From assembly GCF_035958815.1 (NCBI RefSeq), contig NZ_CP108383.1:2046001-2110000 (forward strand): a stretch of DNA of 64,000 nt, read 5' to 3'. The notes under the pieces were generated by a model. It was not told where the DNA came from, did no database searches, and saw nothing but the letters and a program-made list of their open reading frames with translations. Shown piece by piece: positions 15,506-24,289 of this stretch. The stretch comes from Nocardia sp. NBC_01327. Lineage in GTDB: Bacteria > Actinomycetota > Actinomycetes > Mycobacteriales > Mycobacteriaceae. The stretch's first letter is position 1. Each line of letters starts with the position of its first letter. The translations under genes were made by a program, and so were the position numbers.

Positions 15506-16929
15506 CCGACGCCGCAGCCGTACTGTGCCCGGATCCGGTGCACATGACGAACCGCTCGGACGAGCGCAAGAAGTTCGCTCGCGCCTATCTCGGTGCGGAG
15601 CCCTGGTTTCCGGGCACCGCGGGCCGGACCTATCGCGGTGTCATCGACGCCTATCACGGCGAGACCGGACTGCGGATGGACGCGGACACGGTCGCGGCCT
15701 TGAACACCGCATGGCTCGAGGTCATGACCCGCACCCAGCCGGACGAGTATCGGGACGGGCTGCTCTACGACAAGCGGCAGCCGCTGATTCTCCGGAAACT
15801 GGCGGCGGAGCAGCTTTTTCAGCGCCTGTCCGCACCGGCTCCGGGCGTACCCGGCCTCCGGGTCGATCCGGGCGAGGTCATCGTGTGCCCGTACTCGAGC
15901 ACCGTTCTGCTCGAGGAGGCGATCGCGACCATCGCGCGACCGGGCGGTGTGCTGGTGTGCCCGGAGGGCTACTACAAGAGCGCCAGCGTGCACGTCGCCA
16001 AGTACGGGCTGCGCATGGTGTCGAGCCCGGCGACCGCGGACGATTCGTTCAAGGTGGATCCGGCCGCGCTCGAACGCTGCCTGCAAGAGCATGCGCGCCA
16101 GGGGAATCTGTGCGGTGTCATGCTCACGCTGCCCGGCAATCCGGTGGTCGCGGAGTACACCGTCGCGGAACTGACCGAGATCGGCCGGGTCCTGGTCGCC
16201 GCCGAGGTGCCGATCATCTGCGATATGTCCTTCGATCTGCTGGTGGAGGACCATCTGCCGATCGCCGCGCTGTCGGTGCCCACGCCGGACGGCCCGGTGC
16301 GGCTCTATGATCGTGTGCTCAGCATTACCGGTAACTCCAAGGCCTACAACGCCTTCGGGCCGTGCAAACTCGGTGCGGCCTGCACCGGGAACACCGGGTG
16401 GCTGGACGAGATCCGGGACCGGTTGCGGGTGTCGTTCCAGCGGGAGACCACCCATCTGGCCCGTGCCACCATCGAGCACACCACCGGTGAGCTGCTGGCG
16501 CGCAACCGCACCCTGCTGCGCGGCCAGGTGGATGCGGCCTGTGCGCTGGTGCGCGCGGTCAATGCCCGGTTCGGCGCCGAACTGATCCGCCCGCTCGGCA
16601 GTCGGCAGGGCATGTTCCTCACCGTCGAATTCGAGCCGGGACTGATGGCCGCCGCGGGCGTGCGCACCAGTTCGGAGCTGGAGGACCTGCTGCTCACCGT
16701 GGCCGGAATCGACTGTGTCGCTTTGGATCGCACTGGTTCCCGGCGGCTGGGTGTGCGGCTCAATGTGGCGGCGCCGCGCTACGGTGCCGGTCAGGAGGAG
16801 GACGCGCCCCAGCTGCTGGCCGAGCTCTTCGACCGGATGGAATACCTGCTCGGACGGCTGCGCACCGGTATGTCCTACGGAGATGCCCTGCTGGAGCGCC
16901 GAATTCCCGCCATCCCCGTCGCGTCATGA
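15502..16929 (+). CDS. PLP-dependent aminotransferase, class I/II-like
   Basis: A 475-residue fold-type I PLP enzyme. The GTG start overlaps the preceding stop codon; an alternative ATG lies at 15544. Features are the PLP-ring region PYSSTVLLEEAI near 135, the substrate/cofactor loop LTLPGNPVVAEYT near 215, the Asp of IICDMSFDLLVEDH near 240 and the Schiff-base lysine in SITGNSKAYNAFGPCKLGAAC near 280. The roughly 70-residue N-terminal lead-in and RRIPAIPVAS tail are unusual for amino-acid aminotransferases. The reaction could be transamination or a PLP-dependent elimination or cyclisation; substrate unknown. The next gene overlaps by ATGA. Confidence 0.8.
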   Translation: MTDAAAVLCPDPVHMTNRSDERKKFARAYLGAEPWFPGTAGRTYRGVIDAYHGETGLRMDADTVAALNTAWLEVMTRTQPDEYRDGLLYDKRQPLILRKLAAEQLFQRLSAPAPGVPGLRVDPGEVIVCPYSSTVLLEEAIATIARPGGVLVCPEGYYKSASVHVAKYGLRMVSSPATADDSFKVDPAALERCLQEHARQGNLCGVMLTLPGNPVVAEYTVAELTEIGRVLVAAEVPIICDMSFDLLVEDHLPIAALSVPTPDGPVRLYDRVLSITGNSKAYNAFGPCKLGAACTGNTGWLDEIRDRLRVSFQRETTHLARATIEHTTGELLARNRTLLRGQVDAACALVRAVNARFGAELIRPLGSRQGMFLTVEFEPGLMAAAGVRTSSELEDLLLTVAGIDCVALDRTGSRRLGVRLNVAAPRYGAGQEEDAPQLLAELFDRMEYLLGRLRTGMSYGDALLERRIPAIPVAS

Positions 16930-17885
16930 TCGTCGGAGTGCCACGGGAGACGGCCGCGCACGAACTGCGCGTCGCGCTGACACCCGACGATGTGGCGGAG
17001 TTGTCGCGCCGCGAAGTGCGCGTACTGGTGGAACAGGGCGCGGGCTGGGCGGCCGACTTCACCGATGCGGCCTACCGGGACGCCGGAGCCTGCATCGTGC
17101 CGGGGCCGGAACAGGTTTTCGCGGCCGATGTCATCGCGTGGGTGAAACCCCCTGTGTACAACCTGGATTCGATGCCGCTGCGCCGGGGCCAGTCGCTGGT
17201 GGGTTTCCAGGATCCGATTCACCGGCAGGCCCGGATCGCCGCACTGGATGACCGCGGTGTGAGATCGATTGCCTTCGAGCGCATTCCGTCCGGAAGCGGC
17301 TCGGCGCAGCCCGATCCGCTGTCGGCCATGAGCCGAATCGCCGGTGACGTCGCCTATCGCACGGGTCGCGCGCTATTGCCGGAGCGGGTGCGGCAGCGCC
17401 GGGTCAGGGCATTGATCGTCGGTTGTGGCCACGCCGGTCTCGCGGCGATCACCGCGGCGGTGGGCCAGGGTGACCGGCCGCCGACGGCGATCGGTAGCCG
17501 GGCCGAGCAGGAAGAGGCGGCGATCGACTCCGGTGCGGGCGCCTTCCTGCTGCGGCCCGATCCGGCCGCGATTGCCGCCTTCATCTCCGAGGCCGACCCG
17601 GAGCTGATCATCTGCGCCGCCGGACATCGTGGCGATTCCGCGCCGCTCCTGATCGATCAGGAGGCCCTCGACGCGCTGACGGCGGGGGCGGTCGTTGTCG
17701 ATCTCACCGCCAAGGCCGGTGGCAATTGCATTGCGACCGAGGCGAATACCACGGTGCGGCTGGCCGGAGACGTGCAGGTGGTGCACCGTTCCAACTTTCC
17801 GGCCGAGCGCCCGCACACCGCCAGTCGCGCCTACGGCGCCGCGACCGCCGCCGCCATCCTGGGATTGACGACCCACTCCGGATAG
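16926..17885 (+). CDS. Alanine dehydrogenase / transhydrogenase-alpha-like oxidoreductase
   Basis: A 319-residue protein of the alanine dehydrogenase / PntA N-domain family. The N-terminal signature MIVGVPRETAAHELRVALTP and the basic residue in WVKPP match this family. The Rossmann NAD site is LIVGCGHAGLAAI near residue 161. It is shorter than alanine dehydrogenases (about 370 residues), and the nucleotide domain is followed by DLTAKAGGNCIATE. Relatives in this fold also act as reductive opine-type synthases, so an N-substituted amino acid product is possible. It overlaps the aminotransferase by 4 bases and should act on the same amino acid or its keto form (inference). Confidence 0.78.
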   Translation: MIVGVPRETAAHELRVALTPDDVAELSRREVRVLVEQGAGWAADFTDAAYRDAGACIVPGPEQVFAADVIAWVKPPVYNLDSMPLRRGQSLVGFQDPIHRQARIAALDDRGVRSIAFERIPSGSGSAQPDPLSAMSRIAGDVAYRTGRALLPERVRQRRVRALIVGCGHAGLAAITAAVGQGDRPPTAIGSRAEQEEAAIDSGAGAFLLRPDPAAIAAFISEADPELIICAAGHRGDSAPLLIDQEALDALTAGAVVVDLTAKAGGNCIATEANTTVRLAGDVQVVHRSNFPAERPHTASRAYGAATAAAILGLTTHSG

Positions 17886-17954
17886 GCCGGAAACGAGCCA
17901 GTTTCGGAGTCGGTGGATCTTTTCCGCCGGGTGCAAGGCTCGCAGAATGGCGTC

Positions 17955-19013
17955 ATGACGATCGTTCGCACTCCGGCGCCGTTCGCGGCCACCGTCCCGG
18001 AGGCGTTCGCGCCCTCGGTGATCTTTCTCAATGCGGCGGGCCACGGCCTGACGCCGAAGTCGGTCGCCGCCGCGGTCGAGGCGGCCGAGCGGCAGCGGGT
18101 GACCGGCGAATTCGACAGTGTGGCCGTCGATTCGGCCGTCCACGACTGCCGGGTCGCGTTCGGCGGGCTGACCGGGTTCGACGCCCGGCAGATCGCGATC
18201 GGGGCGCAGGTCTCGGCACTGGTCGGCCTGGTGGCGGAGAGCCTGCCGCCGGGCGCGAAAGTCATTGTGCCCGAGGGTGAATTCACCTCGGTGCTATGGC
18301 CGTTCCTGGCGCGGCGGGACCTCGAGGTCCGTACGGCGCCGCTGTCCGAGCTGGCCGCCGCGATCCGTCCCGGGGATGCGGTGGTGGCCGCGGCCGTGGT
18401 CCAGTCGGCCGACGGGGGCGTGCTGGATGTGCCCGCGGTGGTCGATGCCGCGCACGCGTCCGGCGCCCGGGTGCTGCTCGATGTCAGTCAGGCCGCGGGC
18501 TGGTTTCCGGTGCGGGACACCGCAGCCGACTGGATCGTGAGCGTGGGCTTCAAATGGCTGCTGGGTCCGAAGGGCACCGCCTTCCTGGCCGGGACCGATG
18601 CGGCACTGGACACCCTGCGGCCGCTCGCCGCGGGCTGGTACGCCGGGGACGATCCGTGGACGTCGGTCTACGAACCGGTCCTCGGTCTGGCTGCGGACGC
18701 CCGCCGATTCGATGTGTCACCGGTGTGGTCCGCATGGCTTGGGCAGGTGCCCGCGCTGGATCTTGTGCAGTCCCTCGGGATCGAGAATATTCAGCGGCAC
18801 AATGTGGCGCTCACCAATCGCCTGCGCACGGGACTCGGCCTGCCCGAGTCGAATTCGGCCATCGTCTCGGTCGAGGCCACACCCGAGGCATTACAGCGAT
18901 TGAGCGCGGCGGGGATTGTCGGAGCAATCCGCGCGGGTCGACTGCGGCTGGCGTGCCACCTGTACAACACGGAGGCCGAGATCGACCGCACACTGGATGT
19001 GCTCATCGGATAG
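17955..19013 (+). CDS. Class V aminotransferase-fold PLP enzyme
   Basis: A 352-residue protein resembling cysteine-desulfurase/kynureninase-like enzymes. Visible motifs are VIFLNAAGHGLTPKSV at the N-terminus, the PLP-binding aspartate in RVLLDVSQAAGWFP (Asp followed by Gln-Ala), and the lysine in VGFKWLLGPKGTAFL near residue 200. ATG 17955 is preferred to an in-frame GTG at 17913 because the protein then begins just before the fold. No active-site cysteine loop is evident, so desulfurase activity is unlikely. It lies 69 bases after the alanine-dehydrogenase-like gene on the same strand and probably belongs to the same pathway. It could be a lyase or aminotransferase. Confidence 0.78.
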   Translation: MTIVRTPAPFAATVPEAFAPSVIFLNAAGHGLTPKSVAAAVEAAERQRVTGEFDSVAVDSAVHDCRVAFGGLTGFDARQIAIGAQVSALVGLVAESLPPGAKVIVPEGEFTSVLWPFLARRDLEVRTAPLSELAAAIRPGDAVVAAAVVQSADGGVLDVPAVVDAAHASGARVLLDVSQAAGWFPVRDTAADWIVSVGFKWLLGPKGTAFLAGTDAALDTLRPLAAGWYAGDDPWTSVYEPVLGLAADARRFDVSPVWSAWLGQVPALDLVQSLGIENIQRHNVALTNRLRTGLGLPESNSAIVSVEATPEALQRLSAAGIVGAIRAGRLRLACHLYNTEAEIDRTLDVLIG

Positions 19014-19035
19014 GCGGATTGCGCCGCCGCAGGAC

Positions 19036-19743
19036 TCAGGCGGGTTGGAAGCCCGCTCCCACACCGTTGTTCGCGTCGACGGCGGCGCGGATGGCGTCCC
19101 ATGACACCGCGACAACGGGGGAGTGCACGGGATTCGCCGATGAGGTACAGCTGAAGCGGAGCGCCCGGGTGTCGCTGATCAGGACGCTGGAGACCAGGCC
19201 CACCAGGCGATCGTCGACGGTCAGCGGGCCGCCGGAGTCTCCGTAGCTGGAGCAGGCCTGATCGATGAATCCCCCTGGGCCGGAAGACCATACGACTCCG
19301 CAGGCCCGGCCGCTGGTACGGCCGTTCTGGCACACCACATCCCAGGCGGAAGGAACGCCGCCCACGCCGGCGATGGTGGTGCCGCCGACGGAGCTCATCG
19401 GGACAACGGCGCTGGGGTCGAATTCGATTACGGCGTAATCGAGTTGCGGATCGGAGCTGGCGACCCGGCCGACCACGCCCGCATCGGGAAACTGTTCCCC
19501 GGATACCGCGGTACCGGCGTCACCGCAGTGCCCGGCGGTGAACCCGACCAATCGCCCGGCCCCGTCGTACCCGATCGTCGTCAAACTGCACTTGGTGGAC
19601 CGGCCCAGTACGATCCCGGACCCGCCGCCCAGTGCTGCCTGCGTATCGCCGGGATCGGCCTGCGCCTCGGCCGCCGGGACCGCGGACAGACCCAGGGTGG
19701 CGACCACTGCGGCAGGGACTACCCACCTGCGAAACTCGAGCAT
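19036..19743 (-). CDS. Secreted trypsin-like serine protease (S1 family)
   Basis: A 235-residue exported protease with signal peptide MLEFRRWVVPAAVVATLGLS and a cut site near AEAQADP. The catalytic triad is visible: His in LVGFTAGHCGDAG near residue 72, Asp in DPQLDYAVIEF near 102, and Ser in SSYGDSGGPLT near 170. Six cysteines suggest three disulfides, including the one flanking the serine. The size and short pro-region resemble streptogrisin-like/alpha-lytic proteases without a long propeptide. It converges with the class V PLP gene across 22 bases and is otherwise monocistronic. Confidence 0.88.
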   Translation of the reverse strand: MLEFRRWVVPAAVVATLGLSAVPAAEAQADPGDTQAALGGGSGIVLGRSTKCSLTTIGYDGAGRLVGFTAGHCGDAGTAVSGEQFPDAGVVGRVASSDPQLDYAVIEFDPSAVVPMSSVGGTTIAGVGGVPSAWDVVCQNGRTSGRACGVVWSSGPGGFIDQACSSYGDSGGPLTVDDRLVGLVSSVLISDTRALRFSCTSSANPVHSPVVAVSWDAIRAAVDANNGVGAGFQPA

Positions 19744-19845
19744 CTGGAACCATCCGTCCGTCTCGACATACTCTGCATTCGGGGTATTAGCCCCCAGTTT
19801 GCCATTTCAAACGGCGAACGGTGTATTCCGCTCGTCACGCTGCGG

Positions 19846-21390
19846 TCAGCGGAGCCAGAGCGCGCGCTGCGCCGCGAACGGGTCGGTCTGCACGCGGGGT
19901 GAATCGGACCAGATCATGGTTTCGCGCTTATCGAGGGTGTAGCGCGGCCAGCCGGCGCCGGGATCGGAGGTCGTGACGAAGGAAACCCAGCTCTTGTGGA
20001 CGGCATCGGCGAGAGCCTGGGGCGGATTGTCGCCGGCCACGGCCGTGACGCCCTGGGCGCGCAGGCAATCGAAGGCGAAGGGCACATCCAGGCAGTGGAA
20101 CGAAGTGCCCTTGTACTCGGGAGCCGTTGATTCCCAGGTGAATTCGTAGAGCCAGGTCGGCTGGTTGCGGGTGGCACGGTCCTCGGCGACGCGGTAGGCG
20201 GGTGCGCGCAGCAGCAGATCACTCTGGGCCTGACCGAGGAGCTGGGGGGCGGCGTCACCGGGGTAGGCGGTGCGGAAACCATCGATATCGGTGGCGGGCA
20301 GGCCCATGGCGGCGAAGGCGGCGGGCAGGGCGGCATCGGTGATCGGCTGATCGCGGGTCATACCGTTGAACTCGTCGCGGGTGAAGCCGAGCAGCAGTGG
20401 AACATTGGTCGCGCCACCGGATTTCAGCAGATCCGTCGAGGACAGCGGAATGAGGGTGCCGTCCACGAAAGGGGCCAGACCGAGGGCGGGCACGGTCTCA
20501 CTGCCCGGTCCGACGGCGCGCAGCTTGTCCTCGAGATCCTGGATCTGAGCGCCGGTGAGATCGTGCAGTGCGGCGGCGGTCGCGGGGAGGCCGGTGCGCT
20601 TGGTGAACAGGTCCGCGACGGCCGCTCCGTCCGCCCGGGCATTCGGCTGCGAGAGTGCGCCCGACTCCGAAATGCCCGCGTGGAAAAGGCCTTTCGCGGA
20701 GGGTGCGGCCATGAGCGCCCACACCGCGCCGCCGCCGGCGGACTGACCCGCGACGGTCACCCGGCCCGGATCGCCGCCGAAGGCCGCGATATTGTCCCGA
20801 ACCCAGGTCAGCGCCGCGATCCAGTCGAGGACCGCGCGATTATCGGGTGCGCCCTCCAGATGCAGGAAGCCCTCGATGCCGAGCCGGTAGCCGACGGACA
20901 CCACCACCACACCGTCGCGATTGAACGAAGCGCCGTCGTACCACGGGCTGGCCGCACTGCCCGCGACGAAGCCACCGCCGTGAATCCACACCAGCACAGG
21001 CAGTTTGGCGTCCTTGCCGGGGCTTGGGGTGAAGACATTGAGGTTCAGGACGCCGTCACCCGGAATGGACGGCTCGGGGATCGCGGTCACCTCGGTGAGG
21101 GATTTGCGCTGCGCGGTGGGTCCGTATGCGGTGCAATCGCGGACCTCGTGCCACGGGGTGGGCGGTACCGGTGCGGCGAATCGCAGATCACCCACGGGCG
21201 GCTGGGCGTACGGGATGCCCAGGTAGGCGGTGCCGGTATCGCGGCGTACGCCATTGACCGGGCCGTAGGTGGTGGTGACGGTGCCGGAGTCGCCCTTGCT
21301 GTCGGATTTTGTGGTCGAACACGCGGTGGCCAGGGCCAGTACGCCCGCCCCCAGCAGTAGTGAGCGACGTCCGAGCTGCGGTGTGAGCAT
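19846..21390 (-). CDS. Type B carboxylesterase, predicted lipoprotein
   Basis: A 514-residue carboxylesterase/cholinesterase-family hydrolase. ATG 21390 follows AGAGG by six bases. The N-terminus MLTPQLGRRSLLLGAGVLAL leads to ALATACSTT, a probable though imperfect lipobox, so the enzyme is likely membrane-anchored outside the cell; GRRSLLLG could also be a Tat signal. The nucleophile is in VAGQSAGGGAVW near 218, the oxyanion region is VWIHGGGFVAGS, and the family's early YLGIPYAQPPVGDLRF block is present. It hydrolyses carboxylic esters of unknown nature. The gene is divergent from the ROK regulator, 67 bases apart, and may be its target. Confidence 0.88.
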   Translation of the reverse strand: MLTPQLGRRSLLLGAGVLALATACSTTKSDSKGDSGTVTTTYGPVNGVRRDTGTAYLGIPYAQPPVGDLRFAAPVPPTPWHEVRDCTAYGPTAQRKSLTEVTAIPEPSIPGDGVLNLNVFTPSPGKDAKLPVLVWIHGGGFVAGSAASPWYDGASFNRDGVVVVSVGYRLGIEGFLHLEGAPDNRAVLDWIAALTWVRDNIAAFGGDPGRVTVAGQSAGGGAVWALMAAPSAKGLFHAGISESGALSQPNARADGAAVADLFTKRTGLPATAAALHDLTGAQIQDLEDKLRAVGPGSETVPALGLAPFVDGTLIPLSSTDLLKSGGATNVPLLLGFTRDEFNGMTRDQPITDAALPAAFAAMGLPATDIDGFRTAYPGDAAPQLLGQAQSDLLLRAPAYRVAEDRATRNQPTWLYEFTWESTAPEYKGTSFHCLDVPFAFDCLRAQGVTAVAGDNPPQALADAVHKSWVSFVTTSDPGAGWPRYTLDKRETMIWSDSPRVQTDPFAAQRALWLR

Positions 21391-21416
21391 GGCTAACCTC
21401 TGGTCCCGAATATAAG

Positions 21417-21427
21417 TCAACGGTTGA
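21417..21427. promoter_or_regulatory. TCAAC-G-GTTGA dyad between esterase and ROK genes
   Basis: A perfect 5+5 dyad in the 67-base A/T-rich gap separating the divergent carboxylesterase and ROK regulator genes. It lies 31 bases before the regulator start and 27 before the esterase start, a position suited to repressing both. Short dyads occur by chance, so support is modest. Confidence 0.35.
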
Positions 21428-21457
21428 AATAAATCATGGCCAGCATAATGTCGACTC

Positions 21458-22852
21458 GTGGACCACGCACACACGGGCGGCCCGAACGATTCCGCCGCCG
21501 TCTCACCGAGCGACTCCGCCGCAGTTCGCCGCCGCAATCTGGGGCTGGTGCTGCGGCATATCGCCGCGCACGGTCCCTGCGCGCGCACCGAGGTCGCGAC
21601 GGCCACCGGACTCGCGCACGGCTCGGTCACGACACTGGTCGGCGACCTGGTGGAACGCGGCCTGGTGGGTGAGGACACCGCCCTCCGCAGCGGCGGCCGC
21701 GGCCGGCCCGGACGCCCGCTGCGACTCGCGCCCCGCCGCGCGCTGTCGGTGGCGGTGCAGATCAGCTCGGAGCAACTGCGCGTGGTGGTCGCGGACCTCG
21801 CGGGTGCGGTCATCTGGCGTGCGGCTGCGCCGCACAACTGCGCACCGGGCACGCCCGAGGCCATGGCGGACGTGGTGGCTGCGGTGGTACGTCGTGCCGA
21901 ACTGGCGACCGCCACATCGAATGCCGCAGTGGCAGCTGCGAAGCGCGGAGGGGAGCACGAGGCCATCGCGTCGGCGGATGCGCTCTCGGATGCGGCCGCC
22001 GTCGCTGACGCTGCGCACGGAACGGCTGAGGCCATCGCTGCGGCGGCCGACTCTGTGCTTGTGCGTGTGGTGATCGCCATGGCCGGGCCGGTGCGGGACG
22101 ATGCCGCGCAGACCGTGGTGATGGCTCCGGATTTCGGCTGGCTGCAACCGGTTCGGCTGGGGGAGCTGGTGGCCGCGCGGCTGCCGGGTATGGACTGTCC
22201 GGTGGAGGTGATCAATGACGGCAATGCGGCGGCGTTCGCGGAGTTTCACGCCCGGCCGCGGCAGCGCGGGCTGGTGCTCATCGAGGCGGGGACGGGGATC
22301 GGCGGCGGTGTGGTGCTGGATGGCCGCATTCAGATCGGCAGCCACGGTATCGCCGGTGAACCCGGGCATATGCCGGTCGCGCTGGACGGTCCGCGGTGCG
22401 TCTGCGGTGCGCACGGGTGTCTGGTGCTCTATGCCGGGCCCGAGGCCGTCCTTACCGCCGCGGGCCTGGGTGAACTGCTGATTCGAGAGGGCTTGCACGC
22501 CACCTCGACTCGATTGGTCGAGGCGCTGGGAGCCGCCGACGCACCGGCGGTAGCGGCCGTCCGCACCGCCGGGCAGGCGCTGGGCGCGGTGATTCTGTCG
22601 GTCACCGCCCTGCTCGATGTCGACGAGATCGTGCTGGGCGGCCTGCTCGCGCACTGGTTCCCCTGGCTGGCCCCGACCATCGAGCAGCAGCTCGCCGGTC
22701 GCCGTGCCCTCGCCCCGGCTCTGCGGCTGACCATCGCCCCGGCTGTGCTGGGGGAGGACGCCATGCTGCTCGGCGCGATCGAATTCGCCAGGCGCACTGT
22801 GCTTTCCGATCCCGCGTCGGTACCGCTGCTCCCATTGGCGACCCGGGCCTGA
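21458..22852 (+). CDS. ROK-family transcriptional regulator
   Basis: A 464-residue repressor with a GTG start. Residues 27-75 are a winged helix (NLGLVLRHIAAHGPCARTEV, then LAHGSVTTLVGDLVERGLV). The ROK/ASKHA domain follows, with VEVINDGNAAAFAEFHARP, GTGIGGGVVLDG and the zinc-site-like CVCGAHGCLVLYAG near residue 312. Between about 145 and 195 there is an alanine-rich insertion (AAVAAAKRGGEHEAIASADA and similar) not expected in the family. ROK regulators usually sense sugars or amino sugars. Its divergent partner is a carboxylesterase. Confidence 0.85.
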   Translation: MDHAHTGGPNDSAAVSPSDSAAVRRRNLGLVLRHIAAHGPCARTEVATATGLAHGSVTTLVGDLVERGLVGEDTALRSGGRGRPGRPLRLAPRRALSVAVQISSEQLRVVVADLAGAVIWRAAAPHNCAPGTPEAMADVVAAVVRRAELATATSNAAVAAAKRGGEHEAIASADALSDAAAVADAAHGTAEAIAAAADSVLVRVVIAMAGPVRDDAAQTVVMAPDFGWLQPVRLGELVAARLPGMDCPVEVINDGNAAAFAEFHARPRQRGLVLIEAGTGIGGGVVLDGRIQIGSHGIAGEPGHMPVALDGPRCVCGAHGCLVLYAGPEAVLTAAGLGELLIREGLHATSTRLVEALGAADAPAVAAVRTAGQALGAVILSVTALLDVDEIVLGGLLAHWFPWLAPTIEQQLAGRRALAPALRLTIAPAVLGEDAMLLGAIEFARRTVLSDPASVPLLPLATRA

Positions 22853-22939
22853 CGCCGGGGCCGGGAACCCCGAATTTCCGTCACGGGAAACTCGCCGCAG
22901 ATTCGCTGAAACGACTGTCCGGGATGGTTTTATAGCGGC

Positions 22940-24289
22940 ATGGACTTGCGCCAGGACCTGCGAAGCACAGTCGGCGACCTGATGCCCGAGCTGAAGGACC
23001 TGCTGAAGCAGCTGGTCGCCATTCCCTCCATCGCCTTCCCGGACTATCCCAAGGAGAACGTGCAGCGGGCGCACGATCTCATTGCCGAGGAATTGCGGAA
23101 GTCCGGCGTCGGCGATATTCAGGTGCTGAATCTGCCGGATACCTCCCCGGTCATCTACGCCCGCATTCCGCCTCCGCCGGGCGCACCGACCGTCCTGCTC
23201 TACGGGCACTACGACGTGCAGCCCTCCGGCGACGAAAGTCTCTGGAACACACCGCCGTTCACCCCGACCGAGAAGGACGGCGCCATCTACGGCCGCGGCG
23301 CGGCCGACTGCAAATCCAATGTGGTCGCGCATATCGGCGCGCTGCGGGCCTACGGCGGTAAACCGCCGGTCGGCGTCACCCTCGTCATCGAGGGCCAGGA
23401 GGAGTTCGGGTCGGGCTTCGACGATTATCCGGCCGAGAAGCCGGAGCTGTTCCAGGCCGATGCCCTGCTCATCTGCGATGCCGGCAATATTCGCGCGGGC
23501 GCCCCCACCCTGGTGACCGCACTGCGCGGGGTCGCCGATGTCTTCGTCGAGGTCCGCACGCTGGCGGCTCCGGTGCACTCCGGCCAATTCGGCGGTGCGG
23601 CACCGGATGCGCTGCTCGCGCTCATGGCCGGACTGGCCACACTGCACGATGCCGAGGGCAATGTTGCGGTCGAGGGTCTGCGCCGGGACACGTGGACCGG
23701 AGCGAACTACACGGATGAGGAATTCGCCGAAATCACCGGCATGGCACCGGGAATGCCGCTGCTGGGCACCGGGCCGATCGGTGAGCGCATCTGGTACGGG
23801 CCCGCCATCACCGTCATCGGACTGGACGCACCACCGGTGAAAACCGCTGCCTCCGCGGTGATTCCGTACGCCAAGGCCTATCTGAACGTGCGCGTGCATC
23901 CCGAACAGGATCCGGCCGAGGGGCAGCGCGCCGTCATCGAGCACCTGAGGAAGGTCAAGCCCTACGGCATCGAACTGACGGTCACCGGCGGTGATGTCGG
24001 TTCCGGATTCGCCGCGGGCACAACCGGTCCCGCCTATGCCGCCATGCGCGAGGCCATGGGAAAGTCCTGGAATACCGAGGTGGTCGATTCCGCCATGGGC
24101 GGCTCCATCCCGCTCACCAATTCCATGGCAGCGGCCAATCCGGCCGCCGAGGTGATCATGATCGGCGCCGAGGATTCCAACTGCAATATGCACGGCTTCA
24201 ATGAGCGCGTACTGCTGAGCGAACTGGCCAATGTGGCGCTCGCGGAGGCGGAATTCTTCCAACTGTTCGCGAACAGGATGCGCAAATGA
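22940..24289 (+). CDS. M20-family metallopeptidase (dipeptidase)
   Basis: A 449-residue cytoplasmic zinc peptidase of the M20 carnosinase/CNDP-like group. Metal ligands and catalytic residues are seen in LLYGHYDVQPSGD near residue 90, GRGAADCKSNVVAH near 120, EGQEEFGSGFDDY near 150 and AEDSNCNMHGFNERV near 415. The dimerisation domain (about 200-320) contains APVHSGQFGGAAPD. It hydrolyses dipeptides or N-acyl amino acids. The stop overlaps the start of the YfcC-like carrier (ATGA, 24286), pointing to joint uptake and hydrolysis of a peptide or conjugated amino acid. Confidence 0.88.
   Translation: MDLRQDLRSTVGDLMPELKDLLKQLVAIPSIAFPDYPKENVQRAHDLIAEELRKSGVGDIQVLNLPDTSPVIYARIPPPPGAPTVLLYGHYDVQPSGDESLWNTPPFTPTEKDGAIYGRGAADCKSNVVAHIGALRAYGGKPPVGVTLVIEGQEEFGSGFDDYPAEKPELFQADALLICDAGNIRAGAPTLVTALRGVADVFVEVRTLAAPVHSGQFGGAAPDALLALMAGLATLHDAEGNVAVEGLRRDTWTGANYTDEEFAEITGMAPGMPLLGTGPIGERIWYGPAITVIGLDAPPVKTAASAVIPYAKAYLNVRVHPEQDPAEGQRAVIEHLRKVKPYGIELTVTGGDVGSGFAAGTTGPAYAAMREAMGKSWNTEVVDSAMGGSIPLTNSMAAANPAAEVIMIGAEDSNCNMHGFNERVLLSELANVALAEAEFFQLFANRMRK

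Noticed and set aside
21503..24262. Long minus-strand frame opposite the ROK and M20 genes
   Set aside because: The plus-strand genes carry clear catalytic and DNA-binding motifs and good starts; the antisense frame spans two genes and their gap without any domain.
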